Source: an uncultured Burkholderiales bacterium (lineage in GTDB: Bacteria; Pseudomonadota; Gammaproteobacteria; Burkholderiales; Burkholderiaceae_C). Taken from it: 64,000 nt of DNA. The DNA is taken from contig CAITYM010000036.1 in NCBI GenBank assembly GCA_903896615.1, forward strand, positions 50,893-114,892. The letters are read 5' to 3'. A program made the position numbers and the translations under genes. The notes beneath the pieces were generated by a model. It saw only the letters and a list, made by a program, of their open reading frames with translations. It did not search any database and was not told the DNA's origin. Shown one piece after another: positions 12,076 to 21,898 of the stretch (position 1 is its first letter; each line of letters begins with the position of its first letter).

Positions 12076-13473
12076 ATGATCAAAACTAGAATCGAACAAG
12101 ACTCCTTCGGATCAATTGAAGTCCCAAAAGATAGACTATGGGGAGCGCAAACTCAGAGATCACTCAAACACTTCAATATCTCAACCGAGAAGATCCCAAA
12201 AGAACTGCTCATAGCACTGGCAACAGTAAAAGCTGCTTGTGCAAGAGTCAATTGTGAGCTGGGTCAGTTATCAGAACTCAAGGCTTCAAAAATTATTGCC
12301 GCAACTCAAGAAGTTCTCCTCGGACTTCATTGGCAGGAGTTTCCTTTATCTGTTTGGCAAACAGGCTCTGGCACCCAGACCAACATGAACATGAATGAAG
12401 TCTTGGCCAACAGGGCATCTGAGCTCTTGGGTGCAGGACGTGGGGGCTCACGAGTAGTACATCCAAATGATGACGTCAACCACGGACAATCGTCTAACGA
12501 CATCTTTCCTACTGCAATGCACTTAGCTGCTTGCACTGGAATTGTTAATCAATTACGCCCAGCCTTAATGTTACTGCGACAAACGCTCAGCGCTAAATCT
12601 GAGTCGTTTATGAGTTTCGTGAAAATTGGGCGAACACACCTCCAAGACGCCACTCCGCTCACCCTTGGTCAAGAATTCTCAGGCTACGTCGATCAACTCA
12701 CTCACGCAGCAACCATTCTAGATTCAGTCTTACCCGCTCTTTACTCATTAGCTGTGGGGGGTACCGCAGTTGGCACAGGCCTAAATACACACAAAGAATT
12801 TGGCCAAAGGGTTGCAAGTGATTTAGCAAAGAGTAGCGGCCTGCCGTTGTTTAGTGCCTTAAACAAATTTGCAGCTCTCGCCTCCCATGATGGTCTTGTC
12901 GCTGCTCACGGAGCTCTTAAAACCTTAGCAGTAGCATTAACGAAAATTGCCAATGACGTTCGCTGGTTAGCTTCTGGTCCTCGATGTGGTTTAGGGGAAA
13001 TTAATATTCCAAATAATGAACCTGGTAGTTCGATCATGCCAGGCAAAATTAATCCTACGCAGTGTGAAGCTCTAACAATGGTTTGTTGTCAAGTCATTGG
13101 GAACGACGTTGCAATTGCGATTGGAGGGGCTTCAGGTAATTTTGAACTTAATGTCTATAAACCTCTCATTATTCATAACTTTCTACAAAGCATTAGAGTT
13201 CTCACAGATGCAATACTAAGTTTTGAGATGTACTGCGCGCGCGGCATCACCGCCAATCCCAAACGTATTGACGAGTTGCTTAAACAGTCTTTGATGTTAG
13301 TAACAGCACTTGTTCCTCAACTGGGTTACGACAGGGCGGCAGAAATTGTCAACTATGCACACACAAAAGGAACTACTCTAGTAGAGGCGGCGTTTGTTTT
13401 AGAGGGCATCACTTCTGATGAATTTTCACGTCTAGTGCGCCCCCTTGAGATGACGTGTCCAACTGGTATTTAA
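12076..13473 (+). CDS. fumC: Class II fumarate hydratase
   Basis: Hydrates fumarate to malate in the TCA cycle; an oxygen-stable homotetramer needing no iron-sulfur cluster. 465 residues, the expected length. Visible: [30 protein letters not shown] N-terminus, the active-site block [30 protein letters not shown], the TH catalytic-site region [21 protein letters not shown], and the superfamily signature [16 protein letters not shown] with the flexible active-site loop. It stands alone, converging on hslO with a 43 bp gap. Class II forms are often induced by oxidative or iron stress; the adjacent ferritin-like gene is suggestive, but no operator is visible. Confidence 0.97.
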   Translation: MIKTRIEQDSFGSIEVPKDRLWGAQTQRSLKHFNISTEKIPKELLIALATVKAACARVNCELGQLSELKASKIIAATQEVLLGLHWQEFPLSVWQTGSGTQTNMNMNEVLANRASELLGAGRGGSRVVHPNDDVNHGQSSNDIFPTAMHLAACTGIVNQLRPALMLLRQTLSAKSESFMSFVKIGRTHLQDATPLTLGQEFSGYVDQLTHAATILDSVLPALYSLAVGGTAVGTGLNTHKEFGQRVASDLAKSSGLPLFSALNKFAALASHDGLVAAHGALKTLAVALTKIANDVRWLASGPRCGLGEINIPNNEPGSSIMPGKINPTQCEALTMVCCQVIGNDVAIAIGGASGNFELNVYKPLIIHNFLQSIRVLTDAILSFEMYCARGITANPKRIDELLKQSLMLVTALVPQLGYDRAAEIVNYAHTKGTTLVEAAFVLEGITSDEFSRLVRPLEMTCPTGI

Positions 13474-13516
13474 TAATTAAATTTGGCGCGATGACTTGAA
13501 ATTTCTATGTTCGGTG

Positions 13517-14509
13517 CTACTGTAAAACGCTAGGGCTAGGGGGCTGTGGGTTTGGGGAGTTAAATAGTTGCGCGGTATCAACTGCATCGAATTTGTAATT
13601 TGCACCACAAAAATCGCAGCTTACATCAATATCTTCCCTCTCAGAGAGAATACTTTGCGCCTCCTCTATTCCCAGATTTTGAATCATAGCGCCCACTCGC
13701 AACCTGGAACATGTGCACCCAAAATGCGGCTTTAGAGGATGCGCTTGATCTTGGATTAAATGCGCCAACCTCTCTTCCCAGTAAAGACGATGAAGAATTT
13801 GATCAGCGGGCAAATTTAAGAGTTCATGTGGGGTCAAACTGGCCGTCAAAATAGATATGCGTTTATAGTCTTCGTTTTGATCTAAGGCGTCCTCTTCAAA
13901 TTCGATTTGTTCACCACCCAAGTTATCTTGTCCCTTGATAGGCATTCTTTGAATCAATAGGCCTGCACAACTCACATCATCTGCACCCAGGACCATTGTT
14001 GTGTCGAGTTGTTCGCTGCGTCTCATGTACTGTTCAAGAATGTCGCTCAAGCGCTCATACGAGACACCATCATCATTCTCAAGTGGAACAACACCTTGAT
14101 AGGGTTGTTGCCCCTGGCGACGCGACTGAGGATCATAAGTGATCGAACACCGCCCCCCGTGATGCTTATTTATCATCTGGCTGAGCGCAGTATCCTCAGC
14201 TACCTCTCCAATTACCTTGGCTGTTGCACGTACCCGAAGGTCTGGTTGGACCTCTACAACAGCTACTTTAAGTGGCCCATCACCCCAGATTTGCAAAATA
14301 AGTGCACCATCAAATTTGATGTTTGATTGCAAAAGAACAGCTGCAGCTGTCATTTCACCCAGTAACTCTCTTACTGGTTTTGGATATTCGCCTGTGTCTG
14401 GATTGGAGCGTCGCCGCAGGAGTATCTCAGCCCAAGTATCTTTCATTTGGACAAGAAATCCGCGAACTGGTAAGCCCTCAAAGATGAAGGGTGAAACAGA
14501 ATTAGTCAA
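13517..14509 (-). CDS. hslO: Redox-regulated chaperonin Hsp33
   Basis: A cytoplasmic holdase activated by oxidation. 330 residues. The N-terminal domain starts [15 protein letters not shown] and the C-terminal zinc switch is complete: CTC in [11 protein letters not shown] and CDFC in [11 protein letters not shown], 30 residues apart (CxC...CxxC). A proline-rich tail of about 12 residues follows. The start is a TTG at 14509, which overlaps the end of the carbonic anhydrase gene by 8 bp; no internal ATG fits the conserved N-terminus. The overlap implies translational coupling, so Hsp33 is made with the upstream gene. Confidence 0.95.
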   Translation of the reverse strand: MTNSVSPFIFEGLPVRGFLVQMKDTWAEILLRRRSNPDTGEYPKPVRELLGEMTAAAVLLQSNIKFDGALILQIWGDGPLKVAVVEVQPDLRVRATAKVIGEVAEDTALSQMINKHHGGRCSITYDPQSRRQGQQPYQGVVPLENDDGVSYERLSDILEQYMRRSEQLDTTMVLGADDVSCAGLLIQRMPIKGQDNLGGEQIEFEEDALDQNEDYKRISILTASLTPHELLNLPADQILHRLYWEERLAHLIQDQAHPLKPHFGCTCSRLRVGAMIQNLGIEEAQSILSEREDIDVSCDFCGANYKFDAVDTAQLFNSPNPQPPSPSVLQ

Positions 14510-15026
14510 TCTTCTTTAAACCTTCACTAAAACGCTTTGCATTCAAAACATAGCGAGGAGCGGATTGATTGATGCCCGCAATTTGCTCAGGAGAGAGCTC
14601 TTTAACAACTTTTGCAGGGCTTCCTAAGATCATCGAACCGTCTGGAAAGACTTTGCCCTCAGTGACGAGTGAGCCCGCGCCAACGATAGAGTTTTTACCG
14701 ATAACCGCACCGTTCAAGACGACAGAACCAATGCCAATTAAAGATCCGTCGCCCACTTTACAACCGTGAAGAGTGACTTGATGCCCAACTGTGACGTTTT
14801 TACCGACTAAAAGCGGATGTCCAGGATCTGTATGCAAAACACACTGCTCTTGTACATTGGACCCTTCGCCAATTTCAATGAGTTCGTTATCCCCCCTCAA
14901 AACCGCTCCAAACCATACGTTTGCGTCTTTGTGCAGATGCACTTTGCCAATGAGTTGCGCAGAATCAGCCACCCAAGACCCCGCGTCCAATACGGGAGTT
15001 AAATCGCCAAGTTTGTAAATCGACAT
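14502..15026 (-). CDS. Gamma-carbonic anhydrase family protein (left-handed beta-helix)
   Basis: 174 residues from the ATG at 15026 ([18 protein letters not shown]); an ATG 12 codons upstream is also in frame. Hexapeptide repeats fill residues about 15-140, with the metal histidines in [12 protein letters not shown] and [10 protein letters not shown], and the [16 protein letters not shown] block typical of the YrdA/PaaY group. Family members are zinc or iron beta-helix trimers; many have weak or no carbonic anhydrase activity, so the reaction is uncertain. Overlaps hslO by 8 bp and is divergent from the DUF455 gene. Confidence 0.9.
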   Translation of the reverse strand: MSIYKLGDLTPVLDAGSWVADSAQLIGKVHLHKDANVWFGAVLRGDNELIEIGEGSNVQEQCVLHTDPGHPLLVGKNVTVGHQVTLHGCKVGDGSLIGIGSVVLNGAVIGKNSIVGAGSLVTEGKVFPDGSMILGSPAKVVKELSPEQIAGINQSAPRYVLNAKRFSEGLKKID

Positions 15027-15072
15027 AAAGTACCCCTTCAAAAAGTCGCTAATCAGTGTCAAAATTGTACCG

Positions 15073-15876
15073 ATGGAATTAAGACATTGTGCCTTAGAGG
15101 CATTAAAAGCAGTTGACCCACAAATAAAGGTCCATTTAGTGGGCCAGATGTGGCATTCCCGGGGTCAACTATCTGCTTCAATTGAGAAAGTTTTTTCCCC
15201 GGCAGAGGGAACAATTCCAGGGCGGCCCAGCAAACCTGAATTAATCAATGCCCGCCATATGCACAAGCGCTCAGCCTTTAACGCCGAGGGTTTAGCTGCA
15301 CTTGTACATGCCGTTTGTCATATTGAATTCAACGCTATCAACCTAGCCCTAGACGCCCTATGGCGATACCCTCATTTGCCATCAAGGTACTATGAAGACT
15401 GGTTAAAGGTTGCATATGAGGAGTCCACTCACTTTGAAATGCTTAGAGAATTGCTAGAGTCATTAGGTTATTACTACGGAAGCTTTAAGGCTCATGACGG
15501 TTTGTGGGATATGTGCACTAAAACCGCTGACAGCGCCATCGCCCGAATGGCACTTGTACCGCGCACACTTGAGGCCAGGGGTTTGGATGTGACCCCTGTT
15601 ATTCAAAAGAAACTTAAACAAGCAGGCAGCCCCGAATCTCAAAAGGCAACACAAATATTGGATATTATTTTGCGAGATGAGGTGGGCCATGTCGCAATTG
15701 GTAATTATTGGTTCAATTGGCTTTGTGATCAAAAAGGGTTAGATCCTATGAAGCACTATGCGCTGCTTGCAAATGAACATAATGCGCCCAAACTAAGGCC
15801 ACCATTTAATTTAGAGGCCAGGCAACGCGCTGGCTTTAGTCAACAAGAGTTACGTGCTTTGGAGCATGGGGGCTAA
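15073..15876 (+). CDS. DUF455 ferritin-like protein
   Basis: 267 residues. An all-helical protein with ferritin-like carboxylate/histidine pairs: [40 protein letters not shown] and [14 protein letters not shown], a pattern of the DUF455 family (related to di-iron MiaE-type proteins). The likely di-iron site suggests an oxygenase or oxidase, but no member has a settled reaction that I can name. The ATG at 15073 lies 46 bp from the divergent carbonic anhydrase start. It converges on the recombinase gene. Confidence 0.88.
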   Translation: MELRHCALEALKAVDPQIKVHLVGQMWHSRGQLSASIEKVFSPAEGTIPGRPSKPELINARHMHKRSAFNAEGLAALVHAVCHIEFNAINLALDALWRYPHLPSRYYEDWLKVAYEESTHFEMLRELLESLGYYYGSFKAHDGLWDMCTKTADSAIARMALVPRTLEARGLDVTPVIQKKLKQAGSPESQKATQILDIILRDEVGHVAIGNYWFNWLCDQKGLDPMKHYALLANEHNAPKLRPPFNLEARQRAGFSQQELRALEHGG

Positions 15877-15912
15877 CGCCAAGGACTAAGGGCAAAGAAG
15901 GCTCAAATCGAT

Positions 15913-17049
15913 TCAACCTCTGGGGTGATGCGCTGCATGCAAGCTCTTTAAACGCTCTTTCGCAACGTGCGTGTATATCGTAGTCGTTGAAATGTCAGCG
16001 TGTCCAAGCAACATCTGTACTGCCCTTAAATCCGCGCCGTGATTGAGTAAATGAGTCGCGAAGGCATGTCTTAGTGTGTGGGGCGAGATTGAGGCGGAAA
16101 TACTTGCGATTTGGGCGTACCGTTTAATCAAATTCCAAAACATCACACGCGTCATCCCAGAGCCTCTTCGAGTGACAAACAGATCTTGGGTTTGCTGGTC
16201 CTGCAAAAGATCTGGTCGAGCCATTTTTAAATACTTTTCAAGCCAAATACCCGCCTCCTCACCAAATGGAACCATTCGCTCTTTTTGTCCCTTTCCCATT
16301 ACAGTAATCACGTTTTCTCGAAGACCCAACTCAAAGGTCTTCACACTCACCAACTCTGAAACGCGAAGCCCGCTTGCATAAAGGAGCTCAAGCATCGCCT
16401 TATCTCTTAGGCCAAGGGGTGTATCTGTGTTGGGTGCGTTTAACAAAGCCTCCACATGAGCCTCCGTAATCGCCTTAGGTACACGTAGAGGAGTTCGAGC
16501 AGCCAAGAGCTTAAGCGTGGGATCCTCCAGCATCAACGCTTCACGTAGAGCCCACCTAAAAAATCTGCGAAAAACGGTGAGTCGCCGGTTAGCACTCGTT
16601 GCCTTTGAGCCCACAAAACGAACGGCAAAATAATTCTGGACCAAAGCTTCTGAACAGGTGAGTAATTTAGCGCCGCGCCCACTTAACCAAAGTGAGAATT
16701 GTGATAGGTCTCGCTTGTAAGCGCTGAGCGTGTTTTGAGACAACCCCTCCTCCAACCACAAGGAGTTTATAAAACGTTCAATTACTGGGTCTAGGGGAAT
16801 TATGGGTGGGGCCAACTTAGGTCGACCAAGTTTGGGGGGGTTGGACAGCGCAGATTTAAATCCAAGCTTGGATTGACTTGGCTGATGAGTGATTGAATCT
16901 TGGTCAACACGTTCCACTAAAGGGGCGTATTTTCTTGGACGCCCTCTTTTAATTTGGGGGCCTCCAACAGTTTCAATGCTTTTATCGATACTATCGTTGA
17001 TAAGTTGGTTACTTTTGGGATCGACTTTTGTGGGTTTAGCTTTCGTCAT
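15913..17049 (-). CDS. Tyrosine recombinase, XerC/XerD family, with AT-hook-like N-terminal extension
   Basis: 378 residues, about 80 more than XerD (~300). The core-binding SAM-like domain runs about 86-170 (LDPVIERFINSLWLEEGLSQNTLSAYKRDL-type) and the catalytic domain about 190-370. All six catalytic residues are visible: Arg229 (ASGLRVSEL), Lys253 (GKGQKER), His324 and Arg327 (HTLRHAFATHLL), His350 (LGHADISTTT) and Tyr359 (TIYTHV). The first ~85 residues are polar and low-complexity and contain GRPRK (36-40) and LGRPKL (74-79), resembling AT-hook cores. XerD, which resolves chromosome dimers at dif with XerC, is the best guess; no transposon ends or att sites flank it, so it does not look mobile. 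Confidence 0.9.
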   Translation of the reverse strand: MTKAKPTKVDPKSNQLINDSIDKSIETVGGPQIKRGRPRKYAPLVERVDQDSITHQPSQSKLGFKSALSNPPKLGRPKLAPPIIPLDPVIERFINSLWLEEGLSQNTLSAYKRDLSQFSLWLSGRGAKLLTCSEALVQNYFAVRFVGSKATSANRRLTVFRRFFRWALREALMLEDPTLKLLAARTPLRVPKAITEAHVEALLNAPNTDTPLGLRDKAMLELLYASGLRVSELVSVKTFELGLRENVITVMGKGQKERMVPFGEEAGIWLEKYLKMARPDLLQDQQTQDLFVTRRGSGMTRVMFWNLIKRYAQIASISASISPHTLRHAFATHLLNHGADLRAVQMLLGHADISTTTIYTHVAKERLKSLHAAHHPRG

Positions 17050-17160
17050 GCGTTATTCGAAGAGGAACTCTGGAGCGAGTTTGATACAGTATTCACTCAC
17101 TCGCAATCTTATTTGCTTCACTTGCTTCACCTACTTTACCAATGCCGCAGTATAGGATTT

Positions 17161-18138
17161 TTAATCCAATTTGAGTTTTTGGGTATCGACTACTTTTTTA
17201 TACACCTCATACTCTGCCTTCATTTGCTGAGCAAACTGCTCGGGTGTATTTCCAACTACTATAGAGCCGGTATCTTCAATGCGTTTGCGAACCGCGGGAT
17301 CATCAAGTGCTTTCATAACGCCTGAATGTATTTTTTCAACCACCTCTTTGGGCAAACCTTTGGGTCCATAGATACCGTAATAAGCCATACGGTTTACTGC
17401 TTCGAGTCCAACCTCCTTAAATGTAGGCACATTTGGCAAAACCGCTAGCCGCTGGGGTGCAGCAACAACAATAGGTACCAAACGGCCTTCCTTGATGAAT
17501 TGCAAAGCAGAGGGCAGATTATCAAAAATCATTGGAACCTGACCAGCTACCGTATCATTTAATGCGGGTCCGCCTCCTCTGTAGGGTATATGCGTTACAA
17601 ATGTTCCAGACAGATTCTTAAAAAGTTCGGTTTGCAGGTGTCCAATACCTCCTGTGCCAGAAGAGGCGTATGAGTACTTACCTGGATTTTGACGAAGTAC
17701 TTCAATAAATCCCTTGTAATCTTTTGCTGGAAATGAAGGATGCACTGCAATAACGTTAGGAGTGGCAGCTATATTAACAATGGCTGTGAAGTCAGTTAAT
17801 GTGTTGTAGGGAATCTTAGGGTTGATTGCTGGGTTGGAGGCCGTAGTGGAGACAGTTGCTATGCCAAGAGAATATCCGTCTGCAACGGCTTTGGAGGTCT
17901 CAAGTGCACCGACTACGCCACCACCACCTGGCTTGTTGTCAACAATCACACTTTGCCCCAGTATTCGACCCAAGGGTTCTGCGATCACTCTTGCAACAAT
18001 ATCAGTTGTGCCGCCTGGCGCAAAAGGAACTACTAATTTAATGGGCTTATTTGGATAGTTTTGTGAAAAGGCATTAGCACTGGCTATGCATAACAAAACA
18101 GCAAGAATTAAGCGAATGCGCTTGAGAGTTATAAACAT
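17161..18138 (-). CDS. Bug-family (TctC-like) periplasmic substrate-binding protein
   Basis: 325 residues. A classical signal peptide (residues 1-25, IRLILAVLLCIASANAFS) precedes the mature start QNYPNKPIKLVVPFAPGGTTDIVARV. The Bug signature SVIVDNKPGGGGVVGALE, the YASSGTGGIGHLQTELF loop and FVTHIPYRGGGPALNDTVAGQVPMIF are clear. It is the second orphan Bug receptor in the window, again without membrane components. Its transcript would run from an AT-rich 134 bp gap beyond murB. The ligand cannot be predicted; dicarboxylates, aromatic acids and amino acids are all known for the family. Confidence 0.92.
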   Translation of the reverse strand: MFITLKRIRLILAVLLCIASANAFSQNYPNKPIKLVVPFAPGGTTDIVARVIAEPLGRILGQSVIVDNKPGGGGVVGALETSKAVADGYSLGIATVSTTASNPAINPKIPYNTLTDFTAIVNIAATPNVIAVHPSFPAKDYKGFIEVLRQNPGKYSYASSGTGGIGHLQTELFKNLSGTFVTHIPYRGGGPALNDTVAGQVPMIFDNLPSALQFIKEGRLVPIVVAAPQRLAVLPNVPTFKEVGLEAVNRMAYYGIYGPKGLPKEVVEKIHSGVMKALDDPAVRKRIEDTGSIVVGNTPEQFAQQMKAEYEVYKKVVDTQKLKLD

Positions 18139-18272
18139 TCATTACTCCAAAAAATATTTTCAAAAACCTACTCTTCTCATCTCACCGGCGGGCCTACTCG
18201 ATTCCAATTATCTCACCTCAACCCAGGCGTCATTGTTGGTTTGAACTTGTGCTTGAAACCCCTAAAGATTGT

Positions 18273-19337
18273 CTAGACAACCACCGGTTCAATTTCAAGT
18301 CGAATCCCAAAACGTTCATAAACACTGGTTTGAATCGCCTGTGCAAGCGTCACAACCTCCCCCCCCGTACAAGGGCGCGCCGGACCGCCTTTGTTAACCA
18401 AAACTAGGGCTTGTTTTTCATAAACACCCGCATGCCCAACCGTTTTACCTCTCCAACCGCACGCGTCAATTAGCCAAGCAGCTGCGAGTTTGAATTCCCC
18501 GTTGCTGAGTTGGTAATGAACAAGTTTGGGTTCACGCGCGATGATATCCGCACATTGATCGGCACTTACGGTGGGGTTTTTAAAGAAGCTTCCTGCATTT
18601 CCAATCACCTCAGGCTGAGGGAGCTTAGCCCGGCGAATTGCACATACCCAATCAAAAATTTGCATTGCACTAGGGTGATTTTGACCCGTTTCCACAACTT
18701 TCTTATGTAAATCAGCGTACCCTAGCTCTGGTCGCCACAATTTAGGCAACCGAAAGCGCACGCGGGTGATGATTGCGCGACCCGCCAATCCTATTTTTGA
18801 AGAGCCCCCTTTTTGTTGAGCAGGGCCGTGTTTGAAAACCGAGTCTCTATATCCAAACCCGCAGTGAATTGCCTCTAAACACAATCTTTCGCCGGTCTCC
18901 AAGTGAACCGCGTCAAGTGAGTCAAACCTGTCTTGCAACTCAACCCCGTAGGCACCGATATTTTGCACAGGAGAGGACCCAACCAAGCCAGGAATTAGGG
19001 CCATATTTTCCAACCCAGGCCACCCGTTTTCTAGCGTCCAATGTACAAATTCGTGCCAATCCTCCCCTGCGTGAGCCTCAACTATCCAGGCCTTGTCATC
19101 CTCACTCACAAGCCGCTTACCCATCATCTCTACTTTGAGAACCAGGGGTTTAACGTCTGCTGTGAGGACGATGTTACTTCCGCCCCCCAAAATGAATTTA
19201 GGGCTCAGTTTTAGCTTTTCATCCCGAAGAACGGCATCAATATCTGCCTCGGATTTAATGCGTACAAGGCTAAGGGCTTTGGCCTCAATGCCAAAGGTGT
19301 TGTAAGATTTAAGGGAAATGTTTTGTTCGACAATCAT
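18273..19337 (-). CDS. murB: UDP-N-acetylenolpyruvoylglucosamine reductase
   Basis: The FAD enzyme that reduces UDP-GlcNAc-enolpyruvate to UDP-MurNAc for peptidoglycan. 354 residues, type I (E. coli-like). Visible: the FAD-binding start [25 protein letters not shown], the pyrophosphate loop [17 protein letters not shown], the catalytic serine in NAGSFFKNP and the C-terminal glutamate in LEIEPVVV. It stands alone, outside the mur-fts cluster, as in several Burkholderiales. Divergent from yajQ across 36 bp. Confidence 0.96.
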   Translation of the reverse strand: MIVEQNISLKSYNTFGIEAKALSLVRIKSEADIDAVLRDEKLKLSPKFILGGGSNIVLTADVKPLVLKVEMMGKRLVSEDDKAWIVEAHAGEDWHEFVHWTLENGWPGLENMALIPGLVGSSPVQNIGAYGVELQDRFDSLDAVHLETGERLCLEAIHCGFGYRDSVFKHGPAQQKGGSSKIGLAGRAIITRVRFRLPKLWRPELGYADLHKKVVETGQNHPSAMQIFDWVCAIRRAKLPQPEVIGNAGSFFKNPTVSADQCADIIAREPKLVHYQLSNGEFKLAAAWLIDACGWRGKTVGHAGVYEKQALVLVNKGGPARPCTGGEVVTLAQAIQTSVYERFGIRLEIEPVVV

Positions 19338-19373
19338 GGCAGAATTGTCGCATTCTCACATAGGACTTTATTT

Positions 19374-19859
19374 ATGCCTTCTTTTGACGCAGTTTGCGAA
19401 GCCAATTTAGTTGAAGTTAAGAACGCCGTGGAAAATTCGGCCAAGGAAATTGGTACCCGATTTGACTTTAAAGGTACCAGTGCGGCTATTGAATTGAAAG
19501 ACAGTGAAATTACAGTTTTTGGTGACTCTGCTTTCCAACTCACTCAAATTGAGGACATACTACAAAGCAAACTAACCAAGCGCGGGGTGGATGTCCGGTT
19601 CCTTGATAAACAAGAGATTCAAAAAATCGGCGGCGATAAGGTCAAGGTATTGATCAAAGTAAAGAAGGGGATTGCAGGCGATGATGCCAAAAAACTGCAA
19701 CGCCTGATCAAAGACAGTAAACTGAAGGTTCAAGCTGCTATACAAGGGGATGCTGTCAGGGTAACCGGGGCTAAACGGGACGATTTGCAAAGCGCGATGG
19801 CACTTATCAAAAAGGATCTCAGCGATTTACCGCTGAGCTTTGATAATTTCAGAGACTAG
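19374..19859 (+). CDS. yajQ: YajQ family nucleotide-binding protein
   Basis: 161 residues from the ATG at 19374 ([20 protein letters not shown]); an upstream in-frame start would run into the murB start region. The two-repeat YajQ fold is recognisable: [12 protein letters not shown], then [24 protein letters not shown] and the C-terminal [19 protein letters not shown] with [10 protein letters not shown]. YajQ binds nucleotides, RNA or, in Xanthomonas, cyclic di-GMP as a transcription coregulator; which applies here is unknown. It converges on plsY with 15 bp between stops. Confidence 0.95.
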   Translation: MPSFDAVCEANLVEVKNAVENSAKEIGTRFDFKGTSAAIELKDSEITVFGDSAFQLTQIEDILQSKLTKRGVDVRFLDKQEIQKIGGDKVKVLIKVKKGIAGDDAKKLQRLIKDSKLKVQAAIQGDAVRVTGAKRDDLQSAMALIKKDLSDLPLSFDNFRD

Positions 19860-19874
19860 CCTTTAAAGCGCTAT

Positions 19875-20600
19875 TTAGCGCTCAGTTTTTTTAAAGATTT
19901 TTGTTTCTTGGCCTGCCATCAAGCGGGAAATATTTTCCTTGTGCCTATAGATCAAAAACACAGCCATCAAAGCACAAGCCAAAGCCAAAGGCAGTGGATC
20001 AGTGTTTACTTGACCCTGTGCGTCTGTCCAAACGTACATAGACCCTAAAACCAAATAACAAGGAGCAAGTAAAGCGCTTACCAGGGCAGAGAGTGAGGAA
20101 TAGCGTGTGATCAAAGCAACTGCAACCCACGTTAAAAGTACGCTCAAGCCTAATAGGGGTTGCATACCAAGCAAAAGTCCAGCAGCTGTGGCGACTCCTT
20201 TTCCACCTTTAAATCGAAAAAAAACAGGCCAGAGATGCCCAATAAACGCAAAGATGGCTACTCCTGCAATGGCCCAGTTTGTAATGTTCGCAGCCTCCTG
20301 GGGGTTGGAGTCAAATCCTAGAGATGAAAAATCTAGAAAAAGATTTTGAAGCAAAAATGATTTTGCCAAGACCAGAGGTACCCATCCTTTAAAGCCATCT
20401 AATAAAAGCGTTGCAAGAGCGGCAAGCTTATTGCCGGTTCGCAGTACATTGGTAGCGCCCGGATTGTGACTTCCAAAAGTTCGCGGATCTTGTAGCCCCA
20501 TAACCCAACTAACGACAACGGCGAATGAGATCGATCCACAAACATATGCGAAAAGCAGCCAAGCAAAAATATAGAAAATCACAGGCAATAATTGATTCAT
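19875..20600 (-). CDS. plsY: Acyl-phosphate:glycerol-3-phosphate acyltransferase PlsY
   Basis: An inner-membrane enzyme that moves the acyl group from acyl-phosphate to glycerol-3-phosphate, the first step of phosphatidic acid synthesis. 241 residues with about five membrane helices. Conserved loops: GSISFAVVVSWV with DPRTFGSHNPGATNVLRTGNK near residues 40-60 (catalytic Ser-His-Asn), FIGHLWPVFFRFKGGKGVATAAG, and YRHKENISRLMAGQE at the end. It carries an insertion between helices 2 and 3 (FLLQNLFLDFSSLGFDSNPQ) that makes it longer than the usual ~200 residues. The aldo/keto reductase gene lies 25 bp downstream on the same strand. Confidence 0.95.
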   Translation of the reverse strand: MNQLLPVIFYIFAWLLFAYVCGSISFAVVVSWVMGLQDPRTFGSHNPGATNVLRTGNKLAALATLLLDGFKGWVPLVLAKSFLLQNLFLDFSSLGFDSNPQEAANITNWAIAGVAIFAFIGHLWPVFFRFKGGKGVATAAGLLLGMQPLLGLSVLLTWVAVALITRYSSLSALVSALLAPCYLVLGSMYVWTDAQGQVNTDPLPLALACALMAVFLIYRHKENISRLMAGQETKIFKKTER

Positions 20601-20625
20601 AAAGTAATATTTTTAATTAGTTAAG

Positions 20626-21702
20626 TTATACGGCTGGATCTCGGTGAATCCAACGAATATGATCAATCTTCGCAAGAATTTCGGGGCTGAGCGTTGTACC
20701 GTAAGCCTGAAGATTCTCCTCAAGTTGCTTTGTACTAGTAACGCCTATGATGGTGCTTTGAACGCGCCACTGTGTATAACAAAATGCCAGTGCCATTTGA
20801 GTTGGAGTTAAACCGTTTTCTAGGGCAAGTTGGTTATAAATGCGCGACACATCTAAGGCTTCTTGCCTTCCCCAGCGCTGTTTACGAACAGATTCGAACT
20901 TGGCGATCCTACTCTCCTTTGGGGCACTTGAGCCGACCGTTCCGCTGAGATCATACTTACCCGTTAATAGTCCAAATCCAAGCGGCGAGTAAGCCAGTAG
21001 GGCAACATTTAAGCGGTGCAACGTTTCATCAAGTGCATTCTCCACAGTTCTGTTGATTAAGCAGTATGGATTTTGTACGCTGACTACTTCTGGGAGGTTA
21101 TGCAGTTGGGCCAATCTTACGAATTCATGAACTCCGTAAGGCGTTTCATTGGACAAACCAATATAGCGAATCTTGCCTTGTTTCACAAGGGTTCCTAAGG
21201 CTTCAAGTTGTTCGTGAATGCTTGTTGTACTCGTCTCCAACTTGGGATCGTAATACACTGCGCCAAAGGCCGGAACGTGCCGTTCTGGCCAGTGGATTTG
21301 ATACAAATCGATGACATCAGTTTGTAAGCGGCGAAGGCTGCCCTCACAGGAATTGAAGATGTCTTGAGCAGTCATTCCCGATCCACTTCGTACCCAAGGC
21401 ATCCCCCTTGCGGAACCCGCAACTTTACTGGCCAAGGTAATTCTTGCACGGTTACCTTTATTCTTTGCAAACCAGTTCCCAATAATACGCTCGGTAGAAC
21501 CAAACGTAGCAGCTGCAGTTGGTATGGAGTAGATCTCAGCTGTATCAAAGAAGTTGACCCCTCTCTCGATTGATAAATCCATGATGTCGTGCGCATCAGC
21601 CTCGGACACTTGTTCCCCAAAAGTCATTGTTCCTAAGCAAATAGGTGGCACCATGAGTTCACTTTTGCCAAGTCGTACAGGTAGAAGTTTTGATTCAGTC
21701 AT
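20626..21702 (-). CDS. Aldo/keto reductase, Tas-like
   Basis: 358 residues, an (alpha/beta)8 NADP(H)-dependent oxidoreductase. Catalytic tetrad candidates: Asp in NFFDTAEIY, Tyr in the same motif, Lys in LASKVAG and His in YQIHWPERH. The C-terminal cofactor block IIGVTSTKQLEENLQ is present. The length, the TAEIYSIP motif and the RWGRQEALDVS insert match E. coli Tas, a member with weak tyrosine-suppressor activity but no settled substrate. It precedes plsY (25 bp gap) and is divergent from the alpha/beta hydrolase. Confidence 0.9.
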   Translation of the reverse strand: MTESKLLPVRLGKSELMVPPICLGTMTFGEQVSEADAHDIMDLSIERGVNFFDTAEIYSIPTAAATFGSTERIIGNWFAKNKGNRARITLASKVAGSARGMPWVRSGSGMTAQDIFNSCEGSLRRLQTDVIDLYQIHWPERHVPAFGAVYYDPKLETSTTSIHEQLEALGTLVKQGKIRYIGLSNETPYGVHEFVRLAQLHNLPEVVSVQNPYCLINRTVENALDETLHRLNVALLAYSPLGFGLLTGKYDLSGTVGSSAPKESRIAKFESVRKQRWGRQEALDVSRIYNQLALENGLTPTQMALAFCYTQWRVQSTIIGVTSTKQLEENLQAYGTTLSPEILAKIDHIRWIHRDPAV

Positions 21703-21813
21703 TTAATTACACATAAGGTTTAATCCAGTAATTCTAGGTCGTTTCAGATTGTTCCAGATTTTCAGTCACTTCTTTGTATTAAGAATCTTCTTTTAATTTT
21801 GCCTGATCTAAAG

Positions 21814-21822
21814 TGTTATAAA
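21814..21822 (+). promoter_or_regulatory. Candidate extended -10 promoter of the alpha/beta hydrolase gene
   Basis: TGTTATAAA fits an extended -10 (TGn plus TATAAA) 77 bp before the hydrolase ATG. The -35 region is poor, as allowed for extended -10 promoters. Immediately downstream, AAAAAAACA (21839-21847) pairs with TGTTTTTTT (21853-21861), a 9-bp A/T hairpin in the presumed leader. Confidence 0.35.
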
Positions 21823-21898
21823 TACTCGGCTAAACTTTAAAAAAACAACATCTGTTTTTTTAGCATATTTTCAAACTTTAATTTTCCTCTCTTAACTC

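Noticed and set aside
15913..17049. Xer recombinase as an integrase of an integrative element
   Set aside because: No tRNA target, direct repeats, cargo or composition change next to it.
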